Source of the DNA: Xanthobacteraceae bacterium
GTDB taxonomy: Bacteria; Pseudomonadota; Alphaproteobacteria; Rhizobiales; Xanthobacteraceae
Direction: 5' to 3'
NCBI GenBank assembly: GCA_029239875.1
Contig: JARBUD010000031.1
Location: 1 to 51,608 of the forward strand
Length of the DNA stretch: 51,608 bases
The translations under genes were made by a program, and so were the position numbers. Below the pieces are notes generated by a model. It was not told the DNA's origin, made no database searches, and worked only from the letters and a program-made list of their open reading frames with translations. This document shows, piece by piece, positions 43,414-51,533 of this stretch (the stretch's first letter is position 1; every line of letters starts with the position of its first letter).

Positions 43414-43847
43414 TGGGTGCGAATTTGCGGGCGCAGATCATCGCCGAGGCGCGGGGCTGGATCGGTACGCCCTATCTGCACCGCGCCTCGCTCAAGGGCG
43501 AGGGGGCCGACTGCCTCGGACTTGTGCGCGGTATCTGGCGCGCCGTGCTCGGCACCGAGCCGCAGGCGCTGCCGGCCTACGCGCCCGACTGGGCCGAGGC
43601 GACCCACGAAGAGCAGATGGCCGAGGCGGCGCGCCGGCACATGCGCGAAGTGCCGCTCGCCAGGATCGAACCGGGCGACGTGCTGCTGTTCCGCTGGCGC
43701 GAGGGCTTCCCGGCCAAGCACGCGGCGGTGCTGGTGACGCGGGACCGGATGGTCCACGCCCACGACGGCGCCGCAGTGGCCGAGGTGTTCCTCGCGCCGT
43801 GGTGGCGCCGGCGGCTGGCCTTCGCCTTCGCCTTTCCGGGGGCGTGA
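43413..43847 (+). CDS. GTA g14, NlpC/P60 cell-wall peptidase
   Basis: A 144-aa peptidase at the tail tip that opens the recipient peptidoglycan. Catalytic Cys34 in GEGADCLGLVRGIWR and His103 in PAKHAAVLVTRDRMVHA; GWIGTPYLHRA precedes the Cys. GGGAGG is seven bases upstream. It starts within the g13 stop codon. A repeat then separates it from g15. Confidence 0.93.
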   Translation: MGANLRAQIIAEARGWIGTPYLHRASLKGEGADCLGLVRGIWRAVLGTEPQALPAYAPDWAEATHEEQMAEAARRHMREVPLARIEPGDVLLFRWREGFPAKHAAVLVTRDRMVHAHDGAAVAEVFLAPWWRRRLAFAFAFPGA

Positions 43848-43863
43848 GGCGGATACAGAACGA

Positions 43864-43947
43864 CGTCATGCCCGGACTTGATCCGGGCATCCACGACTTC
43901 CTTCCCGGCCAAAGGCGTGGATGGCCGGGCCAAGCCCGGCCATGACG
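43864..43947. repeat. Palindromic repeat between g14 and g15
   Basis: From CGTCATGCCCGGACTTGATC to GGCCGGGCCAAGCCCGGCCATGACG-type sequence, with CATCCACGACTT and AAAGGCGTGGAT inside. Same family as at 40308 and 47950. Confidence 0.85.
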
Positions 43948-44005
43948 GTCCTCTTTGTCAATGCCGCGATCCTGGACGACGACCCTCTTCTGAATCGGAG
44001 CCCCC

Positions 44006-47000
44006 ATGGCCACACTCATTCTCGGCGCGCTGGGCGGGACCATCGGCGGGGCGCTGTTCGGGCCGGTCGGGGCGCTCGCCGGGCGGGCGCTCGGGGCGCT
44101 CGGCGGCTCGGCGGTGGATTCCCTGCTGCTGACCCCCGGCCGGCGCAGCGAAGGACCGCGCCTGACCGAATTCGGCACCATGACCTCGACCGAGGGCGCG
44201 GCCATGCCGCGGCTCTATGGAAGGTCGCGGCTGTCCGGCCAGGTGATCTGGGCGGCGCCGGTGGAGGAAGTGGTCTCGACGCAGACGCAGAGCGCGGGCG
44301 GGAAGGGCGGCGACCTCATGGGCGGCGCGACGGCGACCGCCACCACCTATTCCTATTTCGGCAGCTTCGCGGTCGGCCTGTGCGAGGGGCCGGTGACGCG
44401 GCTCGGGCGCATCTGGGCCGATGGACGGCTGCTCGATGCCAGCCGGCTGAACATACGCTTCCACAATGGCGGAGAGGGCCAGCTGCCGGACCCGCTGATC
44501 GAGGCGCGGGAGCCCGAGGCGCCGGCCTATCGCGGCCTCGCCTATGTGGTGTTCGAGCGCCTGCCGCTCGGCCCCTTCGGCAACCGGCTGCCGCAGATTT
44601 CGGTGGAGCTGGAGCGCGCGGTGGGAGCGCTGGAGACGAAGCTGCGCGCGGTGACGCTGATCCCCGGCGCCACCGAGTTCGGCTACGATCCGCGCACCAT
44701 CCGCCGCGTCGACCGGGTGGGTGTCTACCAGCCGGAGAACCGGCATGTGACGACGCATCCAAGCGATTTCTCGGCCGCGCTCGACCAGCTCCTCGCCTGC
44801 TGCCCGAACCTGGAGCGCGTGGCGCTGGTGGTATCGTGGTTCGGCACCGACCTGCGCGCGGGCGACTGCGAGGTCCGCCCCGGCGTCGAGCGGCGTTCCA
44901 AGCCGACGCAGCGGCTCGGCCGGGCGGAGGAGTGGCAGGTGGCGGGGGAGACGCGCGAGAGCGCCTATCTCGTCAGCCGGCACGACGGCCGCGCCGCCTA
45001 TGGCGGCACGCCTTCCGACGACAGTGTGGTGGCGGCGATCGGGGCGCTGAAGGCGCGGGGCATTGCGGTGACGCTCTATCCCTTTGTGATGATGGACGTC
45101 CCCGCCGGCAACGCGTTGCCGGACCCCTATGGCGGCGCGGAGCAGGCCGCCTATCCCTGGCGCGGGCGCATCACCTGCCATCCTGCGCCCGGCCGGCCCG
45201 GCTCGCCGGACGGCAGCGCGGCGGCGGGGACGCAGGTGGCCGCGCTGTTCGGCAGCGCGGCGGCGGCGGATTACGGGCTGGACGGCACCCGCGTCACCTA
45301 TGCCGGGCCGGAGGAATGGACACTGCGCCGCATGGTGCTGCACTACGCGAAGCTGGCGGAAGCGGCCGGCGGGGTGGAGGCGATCCTGATCGGCTCGGAG
45401 ATGGCGGCGCTGACGAGGGTACGCTCGGCCTCCGGCGTCTATCCGGCGGTCGGCGCCTTTGCGGCATTGGCCGGCGAGGTGAAAAGCATCGTCGGCGCCG
45501 GCACCGAGGTCGGCTATGCCGCTGACTGGACCGAGTATGGCGCGCATGTGCTCGGCGGCGGGGCGGAGCTGCGGTTTCCGCTCGATCCGCTCTGGGCCTC
45601 GCCGAGCATCGATTTCATCGGCGTCGACTGGTACCCGCCGCTCGCCGACTGGCGCGACGGCGACGCCCATCTCGATGCCGGAACCCATGAGAGCGGCTAC
45701 GATCTCGCCTATCTCGGCGGGAACCTGCGGGCCGGCGAGGCCTTCGACTGGTACTACCCGAACGACGCCGCCCGCGCCGCGCAGGCCCGCGCCGCCATCA
45801 CCGATGGCGCGCACAACGAGCCGTGGGTCCACCGCCAGAAGGACCTCGCCGCGTGGTGGGGCAACGCCCATCACGAGCGGGTCGGCGGGGTGCGGCTGGC
45901 TTCGCCCACGGCCTGGATGCCGGGCTCGAAGCCGATCCGGCTGACCGAGATCGGCTGCCCGGCGGTGGACAAGGGCGCCAACCGGCCGAGCGTCTTCCCC
46001 GACCCGAAATCGGCCGAGGGCGGGCTGCCGCCCTTCTCCAACGGCCGGCGCGACGATCTGATGCAGCGCCGGCATCTGCAGGCGACGCTGGACGGCTTTT
46101 CCGGCTCGACCGCCGCCAATCCCGCGGCGCCGGGCCTGCCGGGCGGGCGGATGATCGACCCCACCGCCATCTATGCCTGGACCTGGGACGCGCGGCCCTT
46201 TCCGATCTTCCCGCTCGCCCGCGAGGTGTGGGCGGACGGCGAGAACTGGGAGACCGGCCACTGGCTCACCGGCCGGCTCGGCGCCGCGCCGCTCGCCGAG
46301 CTGACCGCGCGGCTGGCGGTAGATTTCGGCGTCGCGGGAATGGAGACGGCGGGCCTGCGCGGCGTCGTCGACGGCTATGTGATCGACCGGCCGATGAGCG
46401 CCCGCGCGGCGCTGGAGCCGCTGGCGCGCGCCTTCGCCTTTGACCTTGCCGAGCGCGCCGGTGGCCTCGCCTTGCGCCCGCGCGGCGGTAAGGTGCGGGC
46501 GGTGCTGACCGACGAGGAGATCGTCGCCGGCGAGGAGGTGCCGGCACCGCAGATCGTGCGCGCCGCCGAGGGCGAATTGCCGGCGAGCGCGACGCTCGGC
46601 TTCATCGACGGCGCGGCCGATTATCGCCGCGCCACCGCCGCCTCGCGTCGGCTGGCCGGCGGGGCGCGGGCGGAGAGCGGGCTCGACGTCGCCATGGTGG
46701 CCGATCCCGGCCTTGCCGCCTCGCTGGCCGAGACCTGGCTGCAGGACCAGTGGGCGGGGCGCGACAGCCTGCGCCTCGCTCTGCCGCCCTCGCGCCTCGC
46801 GCTGGAGCCGGGCGACCTCATACGGCTCGACCGCGACGGCCGTTCGCGCCTCGTCGAGATCACGACCATCGAGGACCGCGAGGCGCGGATCGTCGGCGCG
46901 CGTGGCATTGATCCGGCGGTGTTCGACCTCGCGGTGCGCAGCGGCCGCCCCGTGCAGCCGGCGCTGCCGCCGAGCGCCGGGCCACCGGAGGCGATGCTGC

Positions 47001-47908
47001 TGCAATTGCCCATGCCGGGCAGCGCGGCGACGCCGGCGCTGGCCTTCATCGGCGCCTTCGTGTCGCCCTGGCCGGGGAGCCTCGCCGTGTGGCGGGCGGT
47101 GGACGGAGCGAGCTTCCAGCGCATCGCCACACTGGCGGCGCCGGCGGTGATGGGCTCGACGCTGACCGCGCTGGCGCCGGGCAAGCCCTGGCGCTGGAAC
47201 CGAATGAGGCTCGACGTCGAGCTCGACGGGCTGATCGCCGGGGCGAGCGAGGAGGCGGTGCTCGGCGGCGCCAATGCGCTGGCGCTGGTGGCGCCGGACG
47301 GCGCGGTCGAGGTGATGCAGTTCACCGAGGCCGAGCTGATCGGCGCGCAGAGCTGGCGGCTGTCCGGCCTGTTGCGCGGCCAGCTCGGCACCGAGGCGAA
47401 GGCGGAAGTCGCATGGCCGGCGGGCACGCGAATTGTGCGGCTCGACGCGAACCTCATGCAGGTGGCGAGCGGGCTCGACATGCTTGGGCGCCGCGTCGTC
47501 TACCGGGTCGGGCCGGCCGACCGCGACCATGGCGACGAGGCCGTCACCGAGATCGCCGCCACCATCGGGCCGACGGCGCTGCGGCCTTTGTCGCCGGTGC
47601 ATGCCCACGCCCGCCGCACGCCGGCCGGCGTGGAATTGGGCTGGATCCGCCGCACGCGGATCGACGGCGATGCCTGGGACCTCGTCGAGGTGCCGCTCGG
47701 CGAGGCGAGCGAGGCCTATCGGGTGGAGATCCTCGACGGGCCGGCGGTGGTGCGCAGCTTCACCGTCGCGGCGCCAGCGCTGACCTATGCGGCGGCGGAT
47801 GAGATCGCCGATTTCGGCGCCGCCCAGCCCTTCCTCGACATCCGCATCGCCCAGCTCTCCGCCACTGTGGGGGCGGGGGAAGTGCTGGAGGCGCGGGTGG
47901 GGGTTTGA
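44006..47908 (+). CDS. GTA g15, large tail-tip/host-specificity protein
   Basis: A 1300-aa protein forming the baseplate tip that touches the recipient. Gly-rich N-terminus (LILGALGGTIGGALFGPVGA), then a GTA TIM-barrel-like domain at about 430-740 (ILIGSEMAALTRVRSASGVY, DFIGVDWYPPLADWRDG), then a phage-tail-3-like domain at about 790-960 and a C-terminal beta region (about 1000-1300). The frame is intact over 3.9 kb. The 58 bases before the ATG are gene-free and follow a repeat. Near-identical architecture to RcGTA g15. Confidence 0.95.
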   Translation: MATLILGALGGTIGGALFGPVGALAGRALGALGGSAVDSLLLTPGRRSEGPRLTEFGTMTSTEGAAMPRLYGRSRLSGQVIWAAPVEEVVSTQTQSAGGKGGDLMGGATATATTYSYFGSFAVGLCEGPVTRLGRIWADGRLLDASRLNIRFHNGGEGQLPDPLIEAREPEAPAYRGLAYVVFERLPLGPFGNRLPQISVELERAVGALETKLRAVTLIPGATEFGYDPRTIRRVDRVGVYQPENRHVTTHPSDFSAALDQLLACCPNLERVALVVSWFGTDLRAGDCEVRPGVERRSKPTQRLGRAEEWQVAGETRESAYLVSRHDGRAAYGGTPSDDSVVAAIGALKARGIAVTLYPFVMMDVPAGNALPDPYGGAEQAAYPWRGRITCHPAPGRPGSPDGSAAAGTQVAALFGSAAAADYGLDGTRVTYAGPEEWTLRRMVLHYAKLAEAAGGVEAILIGSEMAALTRVRSASGVYPAVGAFAALAGEVKSIVGAGTEVGYAADWTEYGAHVLGGGAELRFPLDPLWASPSIDFIGVDWYPPLADWRDGDAHLDAGTHESGYDLAYLGGNLRAGEAFDWYYPNDAARAAQARAAITDGAHNEPWVHRQKDLAAWWGNAHHERVGGVRLASPTAWMPGSKPIRLTEIGCPAVDKGANRPSVFPDPKSAEGGLPPFSNGRRDDLMQRRHLQATLDGFSGSTAANPAAPGLPGGRMIDPTAIYAWTWDARPFPIFPLAREVWADGENWETGHWLTGRLGAAPLAELTARLAVDFGVAGMETAGLRGVVDGYVIDRPMSARAALEPLARAFAFDLAERAGGLALRPRGGKVRAVLTDEEIVAGEEVPAPQIVRAAEGELPASATLGFIDGAADYRRATAASRRLAGGARAESGLDVAMVADPGLAASLAETWLQDQWAGRDSLRLALPPSRLALEPGDLIRLDRDGRSRLVEITTIEDREARIVGARGIDPAVFDLAVRSGRPVQPALPPSAGPPEAMLLQLPMPGSAATPALAFIGAFVSPWPGSLAVWRAVDGASFQRIATLAAPAVMGSTLTALAPGKPWRWNRMRLDVELDGLIAGASEEAVLGGANALALVAPDGAVEVMQFTEAELIGAQSWRLSGLLRGQLGTEAKAEVAWPAGTRIVRLDANLMQVASGLDMLGRRVVYRVGPADRDHGDEAVTEIAATIGPTALRPLSPVHAHARRTPAGVELGWIRRTRIDGDAWDLVEVPLGEASEAYRVEILDGPAVVRSFTVAAPALTYAAADEIADFGAAQPFLDIRIAQLSATVGAGEVLEARVGV

Positions 47909-47949
47909 AGGCGCTTCCCGACTGTTAGGCGGTTTCCATCCCCGTGCAC

Positions 47950-48031
47950 CGTCATGGCCGGGCTTGACCCGGCCATCCACGCCTTCATCGGGCGCAAGTC
48001 GTGGATGCCCGGCTCAAGGCCGGGCATGACG
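47950..48031. repeat. Palindromic repeat after g15
   Basis: From CGTCATGGCCGGGCTTGACC to CTCAAGGCCGGGCATGACG-type sequence, with CATCCACGCCTT and AAGTCGTGGAT inside. Fourth repeat site at a boundary within the GTA cluster. Confidence 0.85.
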
Positions 48032-48102
48032 GCGTGCTTGATGGAAGCGCCGCTCTCGTTTTGCCAACGGCCCACAGCCGCCCCTTTCCGACAGGACCGA
48101 CC

Positions 48103-48792
48103 ATGAGCGAGACGACCCCCCATCTCGCGCTGCCGCTGTTGGCGGCGGCGCAGGCGCAGAAGCATGTCACCCATAACGAGGCGCTGCTGCTCATCGATGC
48201 GGCGGCGCAGCTCGCCGTGCTCGACCGCACCCGCACCGCGCCGCCCTCCGCGCCGGCTGTGGGAGACCGGCACATCGTGGCCGCCGGCGCCAGCGGCGAC
48301 TGGGCCGGGCACGCGGGCGAGATCGCGCTCTTCGACGCCGGCTGGCGGTTCCTCGTTCCCCGCGCGGGCTGGCGCGCCTATGTCGCCGCCGAACGGCGCA
48401 CGCTGCTGCATGACGGGACCAACTGGGTCGACATGCTCGCGGGCACGCCCTCGGGCGGTATCGCGACGCTGCGGGCGGTGGAGGAAGAGCTGGTGCTCGC
48501 CGGCGCCTTCGTCGCCTCGTCCATCGTCATTCCGAACCGCGCCATCTGCCTTTCCGTCGCCAGCCGCACCGTCGCCGCGGTGACCGGCGCCACGGCCTAC
48601 GAGGTCGGCGTCGCCGGGGAGACGTCGAAATTCGGCGGCTCGCTCAGCGTCGCCCTGGGCGCGACCAATATCGGCGTGATCGGCCCGCAGGCCTTCTACG
48701 CCGACACGCCGCTGCGCATCACCGCGCTGGGCGGCGGCTTCACCGGCGGGCGCGTGCGGCTCGTCCTCTCCTATCTCGCCTTCGGCATCTGA
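48103..48792 (+). CDS. DUF2793 tail-fibre-type protein
   Basis: A 229-aa protein beginning TPHLALPLLAAAQAQKHVTH and NEALLLIDAAAQLAVLDRTR, the DUF2793 signature common after g15 in GTA-like clusters and prophages. It continues with WAGHAGEIALFDAGWRFLVP and a C-terminal beta-rich part (about 140-229). Likely a side fibre or head-fibre module for binding recipients. Starts at ATG 48103. Confidence 0.88.
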   Translation: MSETTPHLALPLLAAAQAQKHVTHNEALLLIDAAAQLAVLDRTRTAPPSAPAVGDRHIVAAGASGDWAGHAGEIALFDAGWRFLVPRAGWRAYVAAERRTLLHDGTNWVDMLAGTPSGGIATLRAVEEELVLAGAFVASSIVIPNRAICLSVASRTVAAVTGATAYEVGVAGETSKFGGSLSVALGATNIGVIGPQAFYADTPLRITALGGGFTGGRVRLVLSYLAFGI

Positions 48793-48803
48793 CGGAGATT
48801 TCC

Positions 48804-49109
48804 ATGCCCTATGATTCCGCCAAGGATCCCTGGCGCCGCCGCGCCATGTCGCCCGCCGGCCTCGGCCGCACCGGCGCGACGGTGACGCCGAGCGACACTG
48901 AGGACCTGCCGCGCTATGCGCGCATCCGCGTCTTCGCGCCGGCGACGCTGGCGAGCGCGGAGGTCCGCATCCTCACCGTCGATGCCGCCGACGGCGCGCC
49001 GCTAACGCTGCCGCTGCCGCCCGGCCAGGTGAGCGTGCTGGAATTCATCGTGCGGCGCGTGCTGGCGACCGGCACCACCGCCGGCCTCGTGATCCACCGG
49101 ATCGACTGA
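48804..49109 (+). CDS. Hypothetical protein in the tail-fibre block
   Basis: A 101-aa protein with GGAG upstream, without signal peptide. It holds DSAKDPWRRRAMSPAGLGRT and a beta-rich segment (TLASAEVRILTVDAADGAPL, QVSVLEFIVRRVLATGTTAG). It lies between the DUF2793 and lectin-like genes with gaps of 11 and 1 base, so it is part of the same unit, perhaps a fibre adaptor or chaperone. Confidence 0.7.
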   Translation: MPYDSAKDPWRRRAMSPAGLGRTGATVTPSDTEDLPRYARIRVFAPATLASAEVRILTVDAADGAPLTLPLPPGQVSVLEFIVRRVLATGTTAGLVIHRID

Positions 49110-49110
49110 G

Positions 49111-49986
49111 ATGGCGGCACGCTTCGGTCTCGGTCTCGATCTCGCGCGCGGGCACGCGCACGCCGCCGCCGCGCCGCTCGACGCGATGGCCGCGCAGCTC
49201 TACGCCGCCTACGGGCTGTGCCGGCTGGTCTCGGCCTATGCCGGGCCGTGCCTGCGCGTGCGGCGCTCGAGCGACAACGCCCAGCTCGACATCGGCTTCG
49301 CCGGCGGCCATCTCGACGTGCCGGCGCTGCTCGCCTTCGTCGGTACGGTGAGCGGCACCCTTGCCACCTGGTACGACCAGAGCGGCCATGGCCGACACGC
49401 CGCGCAGGCCAGCGCCGGCTCGCAGCCGCGCCTCGTCAATGCCGGCGTGGTCGACGTCGGCCCGAGCGGCCGGCCGGTGCTGGTGTTCGACGGCATCAAC
49501 GACTGGCTGGCGCCGGCCTCGGCACAGGGCTTCGCCCGCAATGCCGGCCATGTGACGGTCGCCATCGCCGCCCAACCGGTGGTGAACGACAACGAGTTCC
49601 TGTTCATGTGCCTGAGCGCAGCCAGCGCACACCGCGCCAGCCTCTGCCTGCCGCCCGCGACCAATCTCGTGCAGGCGATCGGCACGCGCGTCGACGGCAC
49701 GGTGAACCAGGCGTTCGGCCGCGACCGCGGGAGCGGCAGCAAGCGCTTCATCGCGCGGTTCCGCTATGGCGAGGGGCAGGGGGACGTCGCCGTCGACGGC
49801 GCGGTGACGACGAGCGCCTTCCACGATGCGGGAATGACCAGCGACACCGATCCGGCGACCTCGGTGCGCATCGGCTCGGCCTGGAGCGATCTCTACTTCA
49901 CCGGCGCCATGTCGACGCTGGTGCTCGCCCGCGCCGCGCTCGACATGGCGAGCCTCGACGCGGCGCTGGCGCGCACCATGCCGTAG
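49111..49986 (+). CDS. Arabinofuranosidase B-like (lectin fold) tail protein
   Basis: A 291-aa protein similar to the catalytic/lectin-like domain of alpha-L-arabinofuranosidase B: AAYGLCRLVSAYAGPCLRVR, RRSSDNAQLDIGFAGG, TLATWYDQSGHGRHAAQ, then a concanavalin-like beta sandwich (VTVAIAAQPVVNDNEFLFMC to ARAALDMASLDAALART). In phages such domains bind cell-surface sugars; enzyme activity is not shown. It begins one base after the previous stop. Confidence 0.75.
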   Translation: MAARFGLGLDLARGHAHAAAAPLDAMAAQLYAAYGLCRLVSAYAGPCLRVRRSSDNAQLDIGFAGGHLDVPALLAFVGTVSGTLATWYDQSGHGRHAAQASAGSQPRLVNAGVVDVGPSGRPVLVFDGINDWLAPASAQGFARNAGHVTVAIAAQPVVNDNEFLFMCLSAASAHRASLCLPPATNLVQAIGTRVDGTVNQAFGRDRGSGSKRFIARFRYGEGQGDVAVDGAVTTSAFHDAGMTSDTDPATSVRIGSAWSDLYFTGAMSTLVLARAALDMASLDAALARTMP

Positions 49987-49993
49987 CGGGCGG

Positions 49994-50341
49994 CTATTCC
50001 GCGGGCGGGGGCGTGATCGCGTCCGCGCCCGGCTTGGGCGCGAAACGGCGCTGCGTGCTGGCCATGACCGAGGCCATCCGCTCATAGTGCTGGAGCCGGG
50101 CGATTTCGGCGTTCAGGCGGTCGATCTCGTCGCCGATCGAGCGGCAGATCGCCTGATAGCTCTCGCGCGTCAGCCGGTCGCGCATATACGCGACCTCGTC
50201 CCGCCCGTGGTCGGGACCGGCCCCCTTGAGTATGAAAGGCGCGGCCGCGAGAAGGGCCTCCGCCTGCACCTGACCCGAGGTTTTGCGCGCATCGTCGAAG
50301 ATGCTCCTCAAGTCGTCGACCAACCGATCCGCCCTCGCCAT
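49994..50341 (-). CDS. Coiled-coil hypothetical protein, antisense
   Basis: A 115-aa helical protein: RADRLVDDLRSIFDDARKTS, LLAAAPFILKGAGPDHGRDE, EIDRLNAEIARLQHYERMAS, with a Pro-rich tail. No domain is recognised. It is antisense to the fibre and lysis genes and divergent from the endolysin, with a short AT-rich intergenic region that carries a perfect dyad. Confidence 0.65.
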   Translation of the reverse strand: MARADRLVDDLRSIFDDARKTSGQVQAEALLAAAPFILKGAGPDHGRDEVAYMRDRLTRESYQAICRSIGDEIDRLNAEIARLQHYERMASVMASTQRRFAPKPGADAITPPPAE

Positions 50342-50365
50342 CCCAGCCGGCTCCCGTTGTCCTTA

Positions 50366-50410
50366 CGAAAATCGTCGTTGAAATCTGCAAACTTTGCAAC
50401 TTTTCGAAAA
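50366..50410. promoter_or_regulatory. AT-rich dyad region between divergent genes
   Basis: TGCAAA-C-TTTGCA (50386-50398) is a perfect 13-bp palindrome. CGAAAA (50366-50371) and TTTTCG (50401-50406) flank it in inverted orientation, and TTTTCGAAAA (50401-50410) is itself palindromic. This is one of the most AT-rich stretches of the cluster and lies between the antisense coiled-coil gene and the endolysin, a likely site of control of the lysis genes. Confidence 0.55.
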
Positions 50411-50481
50411 TAGAACTTGATTCGCGCCCGGCCGGTTCCCTGCCGCGCAAGCGATTTCTTCAGGAAAATCCGGAGGCTTTC

Positions 50482-51291
50482 ATGACCGCGTCGAGCTTCG
50501 ACGAGGCGCTCAAACGCGTGCTCGTGCACGAAGGCGGCTATGCCGATCATCCCGCCGATCCGGGCGGGGCGACGATGCGGGGCGTCACCCAGCGGGTCTA
50601 TGACGGCTGGCGCCGGCGGCGGGGCGTGCCGGTGCGCTCGGTGCGGCTGATCGAGCCGGGCGAGATCGAGGCGATCTACCGGCTGCAATATTGGGACGCG
50701 GTGCGCGCTGACGATCTGCCGGCCGGTCTGGACTACGGCGTGTTCGACGCGGCGGTGCATTCCGGCCCCGGCCAGGCGGCGAAATGGCTGCAGCGCGCGC
50801 TCGGCGTCACCGCCGACGGGCAGGTCGGTGAGGCGACGCTGGCGGCGCTCGACGGGCAGTGGACGGTGGGTCTGATCGACGGCGTCTGCGACCGGCGCCT
50901 CGCCATGCTGCGTGGCCTTCGCACCTTCCCGACCTTCGGCGCCGGCTGGACCCGGCGCGTCGGCGAGGTGCGCGCGGCGGCCAAGGTGATGGCGGCGACG
51001 ATGGCGGTCGAATGCGCCGCGCCGGCGCCGCAGCCGGATGCGCGCGGGAGCGCCAAGGCGCCGCCGGCCGACACGCGGCTCTCGCGCACGCAGGAAGGGG
51101 CGGGCGGCATTCTCGCCGGCGGCGCTGGCCTTGGCGCGGTGATCGCCGAGCAGGCCGACCGGCTGGCGCCGCTGGCCGATTTCGCCGCGCCGCTGCGCTG
51201 GGCCTTTGCTGCGCTCATGCTGGCTGGCGTCGCGCTGACGCTGCACGGCACGCTCAGGCGCATCCGCGCCGGGGAGGGGGCGCCGTGCTGA
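50482..51291 (+). CDS. GH108 endolysin with C-terminal membrane segment
   Basis: A 269-aa muramidase: catalytic Glu17 in LVHEGGYADHPADPGGATMR (GH108 signature), followed by GVTQRVYDGWRRRRG and a peptidoglycan-binding part (DYGVFDAAVHSGPGQAAKWL, GVTADGQVGEATLAAL; 84-123). The tail has a Gly-rich hydrophobic stretch (207-223) and a membrane helix (238-256, LRWAFAALMLAGVALTL). This adds a holin-like anchor to the enzyme. GGAGG precedes the ATG. Its stop overlaps the GTG of the next gene. Confidence 0.9.
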   Translation: MTASSFDEALKRVLVHEGGYADHPADPGGATMRGVTQRVYDGWRRRRGVPVRSVRLIEPGEIEAIYRLQYWDAVRADDLPAGLDYGVFDAAVHSGPGQAAKWLQRALGVTADGQVGEATLAALDGQWTVGLIDGVCDRRLAMLRGLRTFPTFGAGWTRRVGEVRAAAKVMAATMAVECAAPAPQPDARGSAKAPPADTRLSRTQEGAGGILAGGAGLGAVIAEQADRLAPLADFAAPLRWAFAALMLAGVALTLHGTLRRIRAGEGAPC

Positions 51292-51533
51292 GCCTCCTCT
51301 CGCTGTTCACGAGCCCGCTGGGCCGCATCGCCGGGCTGGTGCTGCTCGCGAGCGTGGCCGCGAGCGGCCTCTATCTCAAGGGACGCATGGAAGGCCGGGC
51401 CGCCTGTCTCGCGCAAGGAGAACGCGATGTGCTGGAGACCGTCGAGCGTGCGGACCGCGCGCGTGCTGCTGCTGGGCGCCGCGATGCCGATGCTGGCCGG
51501 CTGCGCGACGACGACGCCTTCCGCCGCGACTAG
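51285..51533 (+). CDS. i-spanin-like (Rz-type) inner-membrane protein
   Basis: An 82-aa protein from GTG 51285, 7 bases inside the endolysin end, with GGGGAGGGGG upstream. One N-terminal membrane helix (GRIAGLVLLASVAASGLYLK, about 14-33) and a charged periplasmic coiled-coil part (RDVLETVERADRARAAAGRR). Size, position after an endolysin and the embedded lipoprotein frame fit an i-spanin, which disrupts the outer membrane together with its partner. Confidence 0.7.
   Translation: MLSLLSLFTSPLGRIAGLVLLASVAASGLYLKGRMEGRAACLAQGERDVLETVERADRARAAAGRRDADAGRLRDDDAFRRD

Noticed and set aside
43958..47980. Long minus-strand open frame of 1340 codons opposite g15
   Set aside because: High-GC shadow of g15: low-complexity Arg/Ala/His product, no domain, no ribosome site.
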